64,000 nt of DNA from Phreatobacter sp. (GTDB lineage Bacteria; Pseudomonadota; Alphaproteobacteria; Rhizobiales; Phreatobacteraceae), in the NCBI RefSeq assembly GCF_022843985.1, contig NZ_JALHMP010000008.1, positions 62,001-126,000 of the forward strand, in the 5' to 3' direction. Shown piece by piece: positions 1-9,145 of this stretch; positions within the stretch are counted from its first letter, which is position 1, and the number at the start of each line of letters is the position of its first letter. The translations under genes and the position numbers were made by a program. The notes beneath the pieces are model-generated. The model searched no databases and had not been told where the DNA came from. It worked only from the letters and a program-made list of their open reading frames with translations.

Positions 1-2
1 GC

Positions 3-542
3 TTTCTCGACGGCAAGGGCGTCACGTCCGGGTCGACCGTCGGCCTTTCGAACCTGCTCGCCGAAGCCGATCGCAGCCGGCTGTTGCGCGGCGAGGCCGT
101 GCGGCGCGAACTGGCCTGGCCCGGGATCGGCAACGAGGCCGTCTGGCTGGAGGCCATCTTCTCCGTCCTCAACGACATCGAGGGCCGGCCGGAGCGCATC
201 CTGATGTGTGCCGTCGACATCACGAACCGTCGCCGCGCCATGGAACAGACGAACCAGGCCCTGGCCGAGGTCCTCCATTCGGCCGATCAGATCGGCGCCA
301 TCACCAGCGCTATCGAGACCATCGCCAAACAGACCAACCTGCTGGCGCTCAACGCGACCATCGAGGCGGCGCGCGCGGGCGAGGCTGGCAAAGGCTTCGC
401 CGTCGTCGCCCAGGAGGTCAAGATGCTCGCCTCGCGCTCGTCGTCCTCGTCGTCCGAGATCTCCGCCTTGCTGGAGACCAGCCGCAACCGGATCGGGGTG
501 CTGGCCGAGACCCTCGAGAGCCTGAACGTCCAGGCGGCCTGA
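3..542 (+). CDS. methyl-accepting chemotaxis-type signalling protein, C-terminal part (5' end outside window)
   Basis: Frame 3 is open from the left edge, so the TTG start given by the ORF track at 84 is internal and the gene begins upstream. The visible part starts with a segment like the end of a PAS/PAC domain ([14 protein letters not shown], then AVDITNRR). It continues into a chemoreceptor signalling hairpin with the hallmark tip [20 protein letters not shown] followed by GFAVVAQEV. No membrane segment or HAMP domain is visible, which suggests a cytoplasmic PAS-MCP receptor that controls CheA. The signalling domain is short and stops soon after the tip. The ligand is unknown. Confidence 0.85.
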   Translation, partial: FLDGKGVTSGSTVGLSNLLAEADRSRLLRGEAVRRELAWPGIGNEAVWLEAIFSVLNDIEGRPERILMCAVDITNRRRAMEQTNQALAEVLHSADQIGAITSAIETIAKQTNLLALNATIEAARAGEAGKGFAVVAQEVKMLASRSSSSSSEISALLETSRNRIGVLAETLESLNVQAA

Positions 543-814
543 CCTAAAGTCCGGCGAAATGCGGACGCATCCCGCCGGCGCGAACCTCGCGCGCCGGCTG
601 TGGCGCCGGTGCGGGTGGAAAGCGCCCGGCGCCGATCCCGGTAGCGGCATAAGCGGGGGACGAAAGCCCCTATCCGGGGGTGACGAACAGTTCAAACACC
701 CCGCGCCACATTCATCAGCGCGGGGCCGCGCCTCGCCATGGCGAAGCGGTGCTGGCGGAGGCGGGTGACGGCCGGCCAGCTGAGCGGCACCGGCCCGCCA
801 ATGCGTCACTCCTG

Positions 815-2092
815 TCAGCGGAAGACGAGCGTCGGCAGAGCCAGTGAGATCCAGGGCACGTAGGACAGCACCATCAGGCAGGCAAAGATCACGCCGATGA
901 AGACCGGCAGGTACCGCATCATCTTGTCGATACTGGTGCCTGCCACCTGCGCGGCAGCAAAGAGGTTCACGCCGAACGGCGGCGTAATCATCCCCATGGC
1001 CAGGTTCACCACCATGACCGTGCCGAAGTGGACGCTGTCGATGCCCAGCCGCTGCGCCGCCTCCGCCAGGATCGGCGCCAGCACGATGATGGAGGCCGAG
1101 GTCTCCACGAACATGCCGATCACGAACAGGAACAGGTTCACGGCCATCAGATAGGAGTTCGCATCGTCGAAGGTCTTGACCAGCCATTCGGCTGCCATGT
1201 CCGGCACGCCCTGGCGGTTGAGCAGCCAGGAGAACAGCGTCGCGGCTGCGATGATGAACATGATGACCGCCGAGCTGATCACCGACTTCTTGAAGATCGG
1301 GTAGAGGTTGGGCAGCCGGATCTCACGGTGGATGAAGACGCCAACGATGATCGCGTAGACCACTGCGACCACCGAGGCTTCGGTTGGCGTGGTGATCCCG
1401 CCATAGATGCCACCCAACACCACCACCGGCATCAACAGCGCCCAGCCGGCCTGCTTCGTTGCCACCAGGAAGGGCAGCCGACCTTCGCCATCGTTCTTGC
1501 CCCAGCCCTTGATGCGGCACCAGATCAATACGGTCGCGACCAGCGCGCTGGAGATGAGGAGCCCAGGTCCGAAGCCCGCGATGAACAGCTCCGGGATGCT
1601 CGTCTGCGTGCTGACGCCGTAGAGGATCAACGGGATGGAGGGCGGTATGATCACGCCGAGTTCAGCGGCGGTTGCCTGCAGAGCCGCGGCGAAGGCCACG
1701 GGGTACCCTGCGCGGACCAGTGCCGGGATCATGATCGCGCCGATGGCGAAGGTGGTCGCGACCGACGAACCGCTGATGGCAGCGAAGATCATGCAGGTCA
1801 GGACGCAGGTCGCGGGAAGCCCGCCCTGGATGCCGCCCACGATCGACTTCGCGAAATCCACCAGCCGGCGGGAGATGCCGCCGACATCCATCAGGTTGCC
1901 GGCCAGGATGAAGAAGGGGATCGCCGCCAGCGGAAAGCGGTCGAGCCCGATGAAAAGCTGCTGCGCCGCCACGATCAGCGGGAAATTGGTGTAGCCGGTG
2001 AGCCCGACCACGGCGGCCAGGCCGATCGCCACCGCAACAGGGACGCTGGTTGCAAACAGCACCAGCATCACGGTGAGCATCATGCCGCTCAT
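815..2092 (-). CDS. dctM: TRAP transporter large permease (DctM family)
   Basis: Large integral membrane subunit of a tripartite ATP-independent periplasmic transporter, which couples solute uptake to an ion gradient. The 425-residue product is almost entirely hydrophobic. It carries family-type segments such as PFFILAGNLMDVGG near the N-terminus, the AELGVIIPPSIPLILYG region, and TPPFGVNLF near the C-terminus. The ORF track extends this frame to 2716, but that part is the shadow of dctQ. The start MSGMML at 2092 overlaps the dctQ stop as ATGA, which implies translational coupling. The substrate cannot be read from the permease. Confidence 0.93.
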   Translation of the reverse strand: MSGMMLTVMLVLFATSVPVAVAIGLAAVVGLTGYTNFPLIVAAQQLFIGLDRFPLAAIPFFILAGNLMDVGGISRRLVDFAKSIVGGIQGGLPATCVLTCMIFAAISGSSVATTFAIGAIMIPALVRAGYPVAFAAALQATAAELGVIIPPSIPLILYGVSTQTSIPELFIAGFGPGLLISSALVATVLIWCRIKGWGKNDGEGRLPFLVATKQAGWALLMPVVVLGGIYGGITTPTEASVVAVVYAIIVGVFIHREIRLPNLYPIFKKSVISSAVIMFIIAAATLFSWLLNRQGVPDMAAEWLVKTFDDANSYLMAVNLFLFVIGMFVETSASIIVLAPILAEAAQRLGIDSVHFGTVMVVNLAMGMITPPFGVNLFAAAQVAGTSIDKMMRYLPVFIGVIFACLMVLSYVPWISLALPTLVFR

Positions 2093-2697
2093 GACGCGTT
2101 CTCCAGTTCTTCCGACCGGCGGTCGAGGAAATGCGCCATCGCGCCCACCATGGCCAGCAGCGCACCCAGCGGAATGGCGGCATAGGCATAGGCCATCGAG
2201 AACTCGAGGCCGGCGATGGTCTGAAACTGGACGCGTTCGGTCATGGCCCAGCCGAACCAGAACATCACGCCGAGGAAGGAGAGCACGCAGGCAAGAGACA
2301 TCGCCTCGATCGTCCGCTGCAAGGCGCCGCTCGTGAAGCGTTGCGCGACATCGATCGAGACCAGCGCTCCTGCGCGAAGCGCGACCGCCACGCCGAGATA
2401 GGCCATCCAGATCAGCGCGACCCGCACCAGCGCTTCCGACCAGGAGGACGGTGTCTCGGTCGCGAAGCGGGCGACCACCTGCCAGGCACCGGCGGCCACG
2501 GCGATCGCCATGGCGAGGCAGGCGACCATGGCCGCGAGCTCGGTCGTGACGCGATCGAGGGTCAGAACGGCGCGGCGCGCCAGGGCGCGGGCGCCGCTGG
2601 CCTGGCCGCCACGGTGGCCCGCCCACAGGGCGAAGCCCACGGCAGCGACCGTTGCAACGGCGGTCACTTGCAGGGGCATGACATTGATCGCGTTCAT
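2089..2697 (-). CDS. dctQ: TRAP transporter small permease (DctQ family)
   Basis: Small membrane subunit of the TRAP transporter, 202 residues with four predicted membrane segments. It has the family-typical W-EAL-R--L-W--YLG pattern (SSWSEALVRVALIWMAYLG) in the middle. The N-terminal 45 residues before the core are longer than in many DctQ proteins and include an extra hydrophobic stretch. It lies between dctP and dctM on the same strand and overlaps dctM by four bases. A perfect GC-rich hairpin separates it from dctP. Confidence 0.9.
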   Translation of the reverse strand: MNAINVMPLQVTAVATVAAVGFALWAGHRGGQASGARALARRAVLTLDRVTTELAAMVACLAMAIAVAAGAWQVVARFATETPSSWSEALVRVALIWMAYLGVAVALRAGALVSIDVAQRFTSGALQRTIEAMSLACVLSFLGVMFWFGWAMTERVQFQTIAGLEFSMAYAYAAIPLGALLAMVGAMAHFLDRRSEELENAS

Positions 2698-2721
2698 CTG
2701 TTCTCCAGCGCGGCAAGGAAA

Positions 2722-2751
2722 GGGGGCGCAGGGTTCGAGCCCTGCGCCCCC
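2722..2751 (-). promoter_or_regulatory. perfect 12-bp hairpin between dctP and dctQ
   Basis: GGGGGCGCAGGG and its exact complement CCCTGCGCCCCC flank a six-base loop TTCGAG. No U-run follows on the minus strand, so full termination is unlikely. Such elements after binding-protein genes commonly protect the 3' end of the upstream mRNA or cause partial termination, giving more binding protein than permease. That role is inferred here. Confidence 0.7.
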
Positions 2752-2773
2752 GGTCAGGCCAGTACAGCCAGGC

Positions 2774-3760
2774 TCACGAGCCGGGGCGCCAATCCCGGAT
2801 GCGGCGGAGCAGAGCGCTGTCGAGGCCCTGCTCGATCTGCGTGGCCCCGGAGGCGAGCGCGGCCTGGAAGGCGGCGCTGTCCACCTGCGTCACCACAGTC
2901 ATGCCGCGGCGGCGCAGTTCGTCGACGCCGGTCTGTTCGTCGGAGGTGACGCGCGCGCGGTTCGCCGCGGCCGCATCGCGGCCGGCCTGCACAAGCGCGG
3001 CGCGATCCTGCGCGTTCAACCGGCTCACGAAGGCCGGGTTGCAGAGCAGCAGCGCCGGCGAATAGACGTGGCCGGTCAGCGTCAGGAAGCGTTGTACCTG
3101 GTTCAGGTTGTTGTTCAGGATCACCGGGATCGGGTTTTCCTGCCCGTCCACCGTCCCCTGCTGCAGCGCCGGCACCAGTTCGCTGAACGCCATCGGCGTC
3201 GGCAGTGCGCCGAGCGTCTGGAAGGCGCGCATGTGCACGGGGTTTTCCATGGTGCGCACCTTCAGGCCACGCACATCGGCGGGTGAGTTCACCTCGCGCC
3301 GGCTGTTGGTCATGTGGCGGAAGCCGTTCTCGAGCCAGGCCACCGCATAGATGCCACGCGCGGGGAAACGCTGAAGAAGTTCCTGGCCAATCGGGCTGTC
3401 CAGCAGGCCGCGGGCATGGGCGGTGTCACGGAACAGGAAGGGCACGTCGAGGTTGCGGGTTTCCGGGACAAAATTGCCGACCGGGCCTGTCGAGGTGATG
3501 GTGCACTCAATGGTGCCGATCTGTACGGCCTCGATCGTCTCGCGCTCGTTGTCGTTGCGCTGATAGACCACGCGGAAGCGGTTGTTGGTCAGCCGCTCGA
3601 AGGTTTCCTTGAAAGCGGTCGTGCCGGCGCCGTAGTGGCTGTTGATCCCGATCGGATGCTGGAAGGTCACCTGGGTCTGGGCCAGGGCCGGGGCGGCGCC
3701 GAGCGCCAGCGTGGCGCCAATCGCCAAGGTCTTGAGGCCCGTTCGGCGGGTCATCGTCAT
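2774..3760 (-). CDS. dctP: TRAP transporter substrate-binding protein (DctP family)
   Basis: Periplasmic solute receptor of 328 residues. The N-terminus MTMTRRTGLKTLAIGATLAL...ALAQ is a signal peptide with a twin-arginine pair and probable cleavage after ALA. The mature protein has the DctP fold signature: the GLKVRTMENPVHMRAFQTLG segment with the arginine that normally binds the ligand carboxylate, then FSELVPALQQGTVDGQENP. This residue pattern favours an organic acid ligand, but the specific substrate is not evident. It is the first gene of dctP-dctQ-dctM, so the promoter should lie upstream of 3760. Confidence 0.92.
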   Translation of the reverse strand: MTMTRRTGLKTLAIGATLALGAAPALAQTQVTFQHPIGINSHYGAGTTAFKETFERLTNNRFRVVYQRNDNERETIEAVQIGTIECTITSTGPVGNFVPETRNLDVPFLFRDTAHARGLLDSPIGQELLQRFPARGIYAVAWLENGFRHMTNSRREVNSPADVRGLKVRTMENPVHMRAFQTLGALPTPMAFSELVPALQQGTVDGQENPIPVILNNNLNQVQRFLTLTGHVYSPALLLCNPAFVSRLNAQDRAALVQAGRDAAAANRARVTSDEQTGVDELRRRGMTVVTQVDSAAFQAALASGATQIEQGLDSALLRRIRDWRPGS

Positions 3761-4200
3761 GGTTCGCGTCTCCCTATGCCGAAGAGTCTCAAATGGCCTC
3801 CGGCTTCCCGTGTTCTATAGCCAGTGTATCGCGGCCTCTACAAGCCCATGCGCGCTCGGAGAGCCTTCCGTGGATAATTCCGGCGAACTTACATGTTGAT
3901 GCGCTCCCGCACACCGCTTGTCACCCAACCGCGTCGCTCGCCGGCGAAAAAACGGGATGGCGCCCTCGGCCGGGGTGGCAATCAAGAACAGCCGGCCACA
4001 TCGCCGGGCCATAGAGCGGGCCAGCGCCCCCTGGCGTGCGATGGCTCAGGGCGAATGGCCTATCGGGGGCAAAGGCATCGACCCGGGAGGCGATCCTCGG
4101 CAGTTCGCCCGGCGGCGTAGAGTGCTTGCAGACGCGATTGATGGACCGGCCGCGCGATCCGAAAGTACCGTTTAGGCTATTGGAATAACGAAGAAAATTT
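3761..4200. other. intergenic region between dctP and tRNA-Gln
   Basis: About 440 bases with only short shadow ORFs (for example 3918-4175) that lack ribosome-binding sites and recognisable proteins. It must hold the promoter of the dctPQM operon on the minus strand. I cannot assign a specific promoter or operator. Confidence 0.5.
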
Positions 4201-4274
4201 TGGCTGGGGGACCTGGATTCGAACCAAGATTCTCGGAGTCAGAGTCCGATGTTCTACCGTTGAACTATCCCCCA
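4201..4274 (-). tRNA. tRNA-Gln (anticodon CTG)
   Basis: The reverse complement folds as a tRNA. The acceptor stem TGGGGGA pairs with TCCCCCA, followed by discriminator G and an encoded CCA. The anticodon stem TCGGA/TCCGA encloses the loop CTCTGAC with anticodon CTG, and the T-arm contains GGTTCGAATCC. The length is 74 nt with CCA. Confidence 0.96.
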
Positions 4275-4487
4275 GCAACGCCTCAAAGGAGGCGCGCTGT
4301 CGATGCGAGGCGCGGTGATAGTCGATTGCGCCGGGCTGTTCAAGCCCCGGCCGACAGCCTTTTTGGCTGTGACCGCCAGACGGCTTGCAGCCGGCCCCCG
4401 CCCTGATACACTCCAGATCAACTGAACAGAACAGCCGTTCGTCCGTCGAGCGCTCCTGCGTTCCGGTCACCGGCGGGAAAGGTCGCC

Positions 4488-5618
4488 ATGACCCACGAGC
4501 CGCCCCGCGGTTCGCCGGGAAATTTCGGCGTGCGTCCGGTCGCAGAGGGTCATGCGGGCGAGTCCCGCGGCCATCAGCCGCATCGGCCGCGCAGGCTCTA
4601 TGCCGCGCTGGATCTCGGAACCAACAATTGCCGCCTGCTGGTGGCCAAGCCCGAGGGCGCGAGCTTTCGCGTCGTCGACGCATTTTCCCGCATCGTGCGG
4701 CTGGGCGAAGGCCTGGCGCAGACCGGCCGCCTGAGCGAAGCGGCGATGGACCGCGCCGTCGAGGCGCTGAAGGTCTGCCGCATCAAATTGCGCGACCGCC
4801 AGGTGGCCCGCGCCCGGCTCATCGCCACGGAGGCCTGCCGCCAGGCTTTAAACGGCGCCGATTTCATCGCCCGCGTCACGGCCGAGACTGGGCTGGCACT
4901 GGAGGTGGTCGACCGCGGCACCGAGGCGCAACTGGCGGCGCAGGGCTGTGTGCCGCTGGCCGATCCGCGGGCGCGCGGCGTCATTCTCTTCGACATCGGC
5001 GGTGGCTCCTCTGAGATCGTCTGGCTGCTGCCGCGCGGCCCTGGCCGGCAGGGCGGCCCGCCGACGGCCGAGATCCTCGGCTGGACCTCGCTGCCGGTCG
5101 GCGTCGTCACGCTCGCCGAACGGCACGACGGCAAGCACGTCACACGCGAGAGCTTCGGGCGCATGGTCGACGAGGTCGCCGCCATGGTCGAGCCCTTCGC
5201 CCATCGGAAGGCGATCCAGGCGCAGATCGAGCACCTGCACATGCTGGGGACATCGGGCACGGTGACGACGCTCGCCGGCGTCCATCTCGGCCTGCCGAAA
5301 TATGATCGGCGCCGTGTTGACGGAGCCTGGCTCGCGGCCGGCGAGGTCGACATCATCCTCGATCAGCTGCTCGCCATGACCTACGACGACCGCATCGCCC
5401 ATCCCTGTATCGGGGCCGAGCGGGCCGACCTCGTTCTCGCCGGCTGCGCCATTCTGGAAGGCATGCGCCGGCATTTCCCCTGCCAGCGGCTGCGTGTCGC
5501 CGACCGGGGCCTGCGCGAGGGCATCCTCGTCAGCCTGATGCGTCAGGACGGCGTGTGGCGGCGGCCTTTCCACCACCGCGAGCAGGATCGGCCCGCCGGA
5601 TCGGGAGGTGCCAGATGA
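4488..5618 (+). CDS. ppx: Ppx/GppA family phosphatase (exopolyphosphatase / pppGpp phosphatase)
   Basis: ASKHA-fold enzyme expected to hydrolyse polyphosphate or the pppGpp gamma phosphate. The phosphate-binding motifs YAALDLGTNNCRLLVA (after about residue 40) and VILFDIGGGSSEIVW (about 165) are intact. At 376 residues it is the short, single-module form common in alphaproteobacteria, lacking the C-terminal HD-like extension of E. coli Ppx. The first roughly 35 residues are charged and look disordered, so a later start is possible. Its stop overlaps the rlmE start as ATGA, an arrangement often seen in related genomes. Confidence 0.9.
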   Translation: MTHEPPRGSPGNFGVRPVAEGHAGESRGHQPHRPRRLYAALDLGTNNCRLLVAKPEGASFRVVDAFSRIVRLGEGLAQTGRLSEAAMDRAVEALKVCRIKLRDRQVARARLIATEACRQALNGADFIARVTAETGLALEVVDRGTEAQLAAQGCVPLADPRARGVILFDIGGGSSEIVWLLPRGPGRQGGPPTAEILGWTSLPVGVVTLAERHDGKHVTRESFGRMVDEVAAMVEPFAHRKAIQAQIEHLHMLGTSGTVTTLAGVHLGLPKYDRRRVDGAWLAAGEVDIILDQLLAMTYDDRIAHPCIGAERADLVLAGCAILEGMRRHFPCQRLRVADRGLREGILVSLMRQDGVWRRPFHHREQDRPAGSGGAR

Positions 5619-6355
5619 CGACCAAGTCCGGCGGCGGCCGTGAGCTCGCGGTGCGGCTCAAGACCGCCAAGAAGCGCACCACCAGCCAGCAGAAATGGCT
5701 CGAGCGCCAGCTCAACGACCCCTACGTCGCCCGCGCCAAGCGCGAGGGCTGGCGCTCGCGCGCCGCATTCAAATTGATCGAGATCGATGACCGGGCAAAG
5801 CTCCTGAAGCCAGGCCAGCGCATCGTCGACCTCGGGGCTGCACCGGGCGGCTGGCTTCAGGTGGCGGCCAAGCGCATCGGCCTCGACCAGGGCCGCGGCA
5901 AGATCGTCGGCATCGACCTCCTCGACGTCGACCCCGTCCCCGGCGTCGCCTTCATGAAAGGCGACTTCACCACCGACGAGGCGCCGCTGCGGCTGAAGGA
6001 GATGCTCGGCGGCGAGGCCGACGTGGTGCTCTCCGACATGGCGGCCAATGCGACGGGCCATCGCAAGACCGATCAGATCAAGATCATCTATCTCGCCGAA
6101 CTCGCCATCCATTTCGCCCGCGAGGTGCTGGCTCCCGGCGGCCACTTTCTCTGTAAGGTGCTGCAGGGCGGCACGGAGGGAGACCTGCTGGGCGACCTGA
6201 AGCGCGACTTCGCCACGGTGAAGCATATCAAGCCGCAAGCGAGCCGGGCCGATTCCAAGGAGCTCTACGTGCTCGCCATGGGGTTTCGGGGCCGCGGCGC
6301 GGTCCCGCCCGGCGGGACTCAGGACGCCGCATCGCCGGAGGACGACAGGGTCTGA
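5615..6355 (+). CDS. rlmE: 23S rRNA 2'-O-methyltransferase RlmE (FtsJ/RrmJ)
   Basis: SAM-dependent methyltransferase that modifies the 2'-O of a uridine (U2552 in E. coli numbering) in the 23S rRNA A-loop. The product is 246 residues. It contains RSRAAFKLIEID with the first catalytic lysine, the SAM loop DLGAAPGGWLQVA, the catalytic Asp in DVVLSDMAANATGH, the second Lys in FLCKVLQGG, and the final Glu in SKELYVLA. The start at 5615 (MTTKSGGG) is preferred over the upstream track start because it forms the ATGA junction with ppx. The last 37 bases overlap the DUF2783 gene on the opposite strand. Confidence 0.95.
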   Translation: MTTKSGGGRELAVRLKTAKKRTTSQQKWLERQLNDPYVARAKREGWRSRAAFKLIEIDDRAKLLKPGQRIVDLGAAPGGWLQVAAKRIGLDQGRGKIVGIDLLDVDPVPGVAFMKGDFTTDEAPLRLKEMLGGEADVVLSDMAANATGHRKTDQIKIIYLAELAIHFAREVLAPGGHFLCKVLQGGTEGDLLGDLKRDFATVKHIKPQASRADSKELYVLAMGFRGRGAVPPGGTQDAASPEDDRV

Positions 6356-6564
6356 GCGGGAAGGCCGAGGTTCTCCAGCGCCGTCGCGACGCAGGTGTCG
6401 AAATCGAGCCCGTCGCCTGCCCGATGGGCCATGACGATGACGAGCTTCGCGAGGAACAGTGACTGATGCGCTTCCCCGGCCTCGTCGATCGCCGCGGCGA
6501 GTTGGTCGTAAACGCGCTCCAGCGCCTCGAAGGCAAGTGACGCAGGTGGCGACGTGGCGGTCAT
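6319..6564 (-). CDS. DUF2783-like small protein
   Basis: An 81-residue soluble, probably helical protein (FEALERVYDQLAAAIDEAGE, then LVIVMAHRAGDGLDFDTCV). It resembles the short DUF2783 proteins encoded beside FAD-dependent aromatic monooxygenases. It is translationally coupled to the monooxygenase (ATGA overlap at 6561-6564), which suggests it works with that enzyme, although no biochemical role is known. Its 3' end overlaps rlmE tail to tail. The family assignment is by overall pattern, so moderate. Confidence 0.7.
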   Translation of the reverse strand: MTATSPPASLAFEALERVYDQLAAAIDEAGEAHQSLFLAKLVIVMAHRAGDGLDFDTCVATALENLGLPAQTLSSSGDAAS

Positions 6565-8246
6565 AACGATCTCCCGAGGCCGGCGTCGAGGGTGGCGAGG
6601 ATCTCGGCCGGGACCGCCCGCCGCCAGCGGCCGGCGACATGGAGGTCAGGCCTGACGAGATAGACCGTGCCGGGAAGCGCGTCATAGGCGCTGGCGAGGT
6701 GACCGCCGGAATCGGCGAGCGGAACCGCGCAGGAATGGTCGAGCGTGCCGCCGACGATCAGGGCGCGCAGGCGCGGCTCGCGCGTCGCCAGCGCCGCGAC
6801 CAGCGCCGCAGTCTCGCCGGGCACTGCCCCGTCGGCGAAAACCAGTGCCGTGAAGCCGTCGCCGAGATGATCGGAAAGGAAGCCGTCGGCAAGGCGGACG
6901 TTGGCCAGCGCGGCGCCCGAGACCGGACCCGCATCAAACTCCGCATCGCGGCCGGCGAAGGGCGTCAGCGGGCTCGCGCCATAGGTATAGGGCTGCATCT
7001 GGCGTGGATTGGCGAAGGCCTTGGCGAAGTCCTCGGTCAGGGCGAGCGACAGCACCGCCTCGCGCACCAGCCGGTGGCCTGATGTCGGCGGCGTCATGAA
7101 GCGCGTGCTCTTGGTGGCATTGGCAAAGACGTCGAGCGTGGCGCCGCGCCTTTCGGGCGAGTAGCTGTCGAGGAGACGCGCATCGGCGGCGCCGTTCAGC
7201 ACATAGGCGAGCTTCCAGCCGATATTGTGGGCATCGGCGAGGCCGTTGTTGAGGCCGCGCACGCCGAAAATCGGCACGATGTGGGCGCTGTCGCCGATGA
7301 AGATCACGCGGCCATGGCGGTAGTCGTCGAGGGCGAGGGTGTTGGCGGTGTAGATCGACCACCATTCGAGTTCCCAGGGCCCGTCATGGCCGAGATCGGC
7401 GAGGATGGCGCCGACGCGGGCGCGGATCGTCGCCTCGCGCACCGCCTCTTCCGGGCTCTCGCCGTCACGCAGCTGGTAGTCGACGCGCCAGATGGCGTCC
7501 GGCTGCTTGTGCATCAGAACTGTGCCGCCTGGATTGGAGGCCGGGTCGAACAGGGCGCGCCTCTCGGTCGGGTGATCAAAGGCCATCTTCACATCGGCGA
7601 TGACGTAGCGTCCCTCGTAATTGTCGCCCTTCAGCCGCAGGCCGAGCTGCCCCCGCATGGCGCTGCGGGCGCCGTCGGCGGCGAGCACCCAGGTGGCGGC
7701 GAGCGGATAGGCCCCGTGCGGGCTCGCGACCGTCAGGGTCACGCCGCCGGGTCGGTTATCGGTGGCCGTTACCTCACTCTGCCAGCGGAAGGTGACACGC
7801 CCACTCGCGAGGCAGGCGTCGTAGAGGAACTGCTCGGTAAATTGCTGCTGCAAATTGTACATGGGCCGGAACTTTTCGTCGTCGGAGTCCGGCATAGTGA
7901 GGCGGTAGATCTCGCGGCCGCGATAGGAGCTGCGACCGGTCGTCCAGCCAAGGGCTTTGGCGAGAAAGGCTTCGACCGCGCCGATCCGCTCGAAGATGTG
8001 GAAGCTCGACCGCGCGATGCAGGTGGCCCGGCTGCCATCGTTGAAGGTCGGCTTGGCGTCGAGCACCAGGGACTCTACGCCGTAGCGCGCCAATGTCAGG
8101 GCGGCGGTCATGCCGATGGGCCCGGCGCCGACGATAACGACGGGGTGGACCGGACGGTTGCCGTCGAGTTCGGCTGCGCGCTCGGCCACAAAATGCGGAT
8201 AGGAAAAGTAGAGGGAGTCCAGCGGCCCCCTGCCCTCGGGTCTCAC
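6561..8246 (-). CDS. FAD-dependent aromatic monooxygenase (PheA/TfdB/MhpA type)
   Basis: Class A flavin hydroxylase of 561 residues, expected to use NAD(P)H and O2 to hydroxylate an aromatic ring. It has the N-terminal dinucleotide fold PVVIVGAGPIGMTAALTLARYG, the central GRVIFIGDSAHIVPIFGVRG motif that binds FAD ribose and pyrophosphate, and a thioredoxin-like C-terminal domain typical of the phenol hydroxylase branch. The size fits 3-(3-hydroxyphenyl)propionate hydroxylases. The substrate is not determinable. It is the first gene of a two-gene unit with DUF2783 and diverges from the Crp/Fnr regulator, which may control it. Confidence 0.9.
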   Translation of the reverse strand: MRPEGRGPLDSLYFSYPHFVAERAAELDGNRPVHPVVIVGAGPIGMTAALTLARYGVESLVLDAKPTFNDGSRATCIARSSFHIFERIGAVEAFLAKALGWTTGRSSYRGREIYRLTMPDSDDEKFRPMYNLQQQFTEQFLYDACLASGRVTFRWQSEVTATDNRPGGVTLTVASPHGAYPLAATWVLAADGARSAMRGQLGLRLKGDNYEGRYVIADVKMAFDHPTERRALFDPASNPGGTVLMHKQPDAIWRVDYQLRDGESPEEAVREATIRARVGAILADLGHDGPWELEWWSIYTANTLALDDYRHGRVIFIGDSAHIVPIFGVRGLNNGLADAHNIGWKLAYVLNGAADARLLDSYSPERRGATLDVFANATKSTRFMTPPTSGHRLVREAVLSLALTEDFAKAFANPRQMQPYTYGASPLTPFAGRDAEFDAGPVSGAALANVRLADGFLSDHLGDGFTALVFADGAVPGETAALVAALATREPRLRALIVGGTLDHSCAVPLADSGGHLASAYDALPGTVYLVRPDLHVAGRWRRAVPAEILATLDAGLGRSL

Positions 8247-8372
8247 GGCTGCGTTTCCTTCCCGTCGCGTCTTGCCCGCGACCTTGCCAGGTCAAGGGGA
8301 GCGGGCCGCGTCCCAGGTGTCAAGGACCCGGCCGACTTGAACCCGACGCTCCAATGGCTCAGGTTCGCAGCC

Positions 8373-9059
8373 ATGGAACAACGCTCGAACCCTGCCGGCC
8401 CGGCCGCGGCCTGGCTCGACCGCATCGGCACCTTTGCCGGGCTGGACGCCGCATCGCGCCAGGAGATCGCCCGGCGGGCGCGGATCCTCCACTTGCCCAA
8501 GGACGGCCGTCCCTTCGCATCCGGGGCGCCCTGCGAGGCCTATCTCATTGTGCTCGATGGCTGCGTGCGCGTGCAGATTGTCGCCGAATCCGGCCGCGAG
8601 ATTGTGCTCTACCGGGTCTCGGCCGGCGAGAGCTGCGTCCTGACGACGTCCTGCCTGCTCAAGCACGAGCCTTACGCGGCCGAGGCTCTCTGCGAGAGCG
8701 CCGTCACCGCCGTCGCGATCCCCGCACCGCTGTTCCGCGACCTCCTCGGCTCCTCGCCGGCCTTCCGCAATGCCGTGCTGGAGAGCTATGCGACGCGGGT
8801 CGCCGACCTGATCATGACCTTCGAAGAGCTTGCCTTCCGCCGCCTCGACCGCCGGCTGGCGGAAACGCTGGTCGAGCGGGCCGTGGACGGGGCCGTCACC
8901 GCGACCCATCACGACCTCGCCGTCGAACTGGGGTCGGCGCGTGAGGTGGTCAGCCGGGCGCTGAAGGCCCTGGAGCAGGAGGGCGTGGTGGCGCTCGGCC
9001 GCGGCGTGATCCGAATCACCGCACCGGACAAGCTCGCCAGACTCGCCCGCGCCGTGTGA
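8373..9059 (+). CDS. Crp/Fnr family transcriptional regulator
   Basis: A 228-residue regulator. A cyclic-nucleotide-binding-type beta roll (about residues 15-125) is followed by a dimer helix and a winged helix (about 150-220) with the recognition helix in GSAREVVSRALKALEQEGVV. It lacks the N-terminal cysteine cluster of Fnr but has two close cysteines in GESCVLTTSCLL within the sensor domain and others nearby, so redox or sulfur sensing is possible. The ORF track runs this frame back to 7227, but the start at 8373 (MEQRSNP) gives a normal family length. A DUF2892 gene follows 86 bases downstream. Confidence 0.88.
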   Translation: MEQRSNPAGPAAAWLDRIGTFAGLDAASRQEIARRARILHLPKDGRPFASGAPCEAYLIVLDGCVRVQIVAESGREIVLYRVSAGESCVLTTSCLLKHEPYAAEALCESAVTAVAIPAPLFRDLLGSSPAFRNAVLESYATRVADLIMTFEELAFRRLDRRLAETLVERAVDGAVTATHHDLAVELGSAREVVSRALKALEQEGVVALGRGVIRITAPDKLARLARAV

Positions 9060-9145
9060 CCAGGTCACCGACAGGAACGGGGAAAGAGCGTTTCATGCGG
9101 TCACAGGCTACGGCTCTTCCGCCGGCGCCCCTGACGGAGGCTCCC

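Noticed and set aside
815-2716. 633-aa ORF as one fused TRAP protein
   Set aside because: Its N-terminal 200 residues are the wrong frame of dctQ. The true dctM starts at 2092 with an ATGA junction.
2729-2745. tRNA T-arm-like sequence (GGGTTCGAGCCC) between dctP and dctQ
   Set aside because: Only a symmetric 12-bp hairpin is present. No acceptor, D or anticodon arms flank it, and the loop does not fit the seven-base T-loop register.
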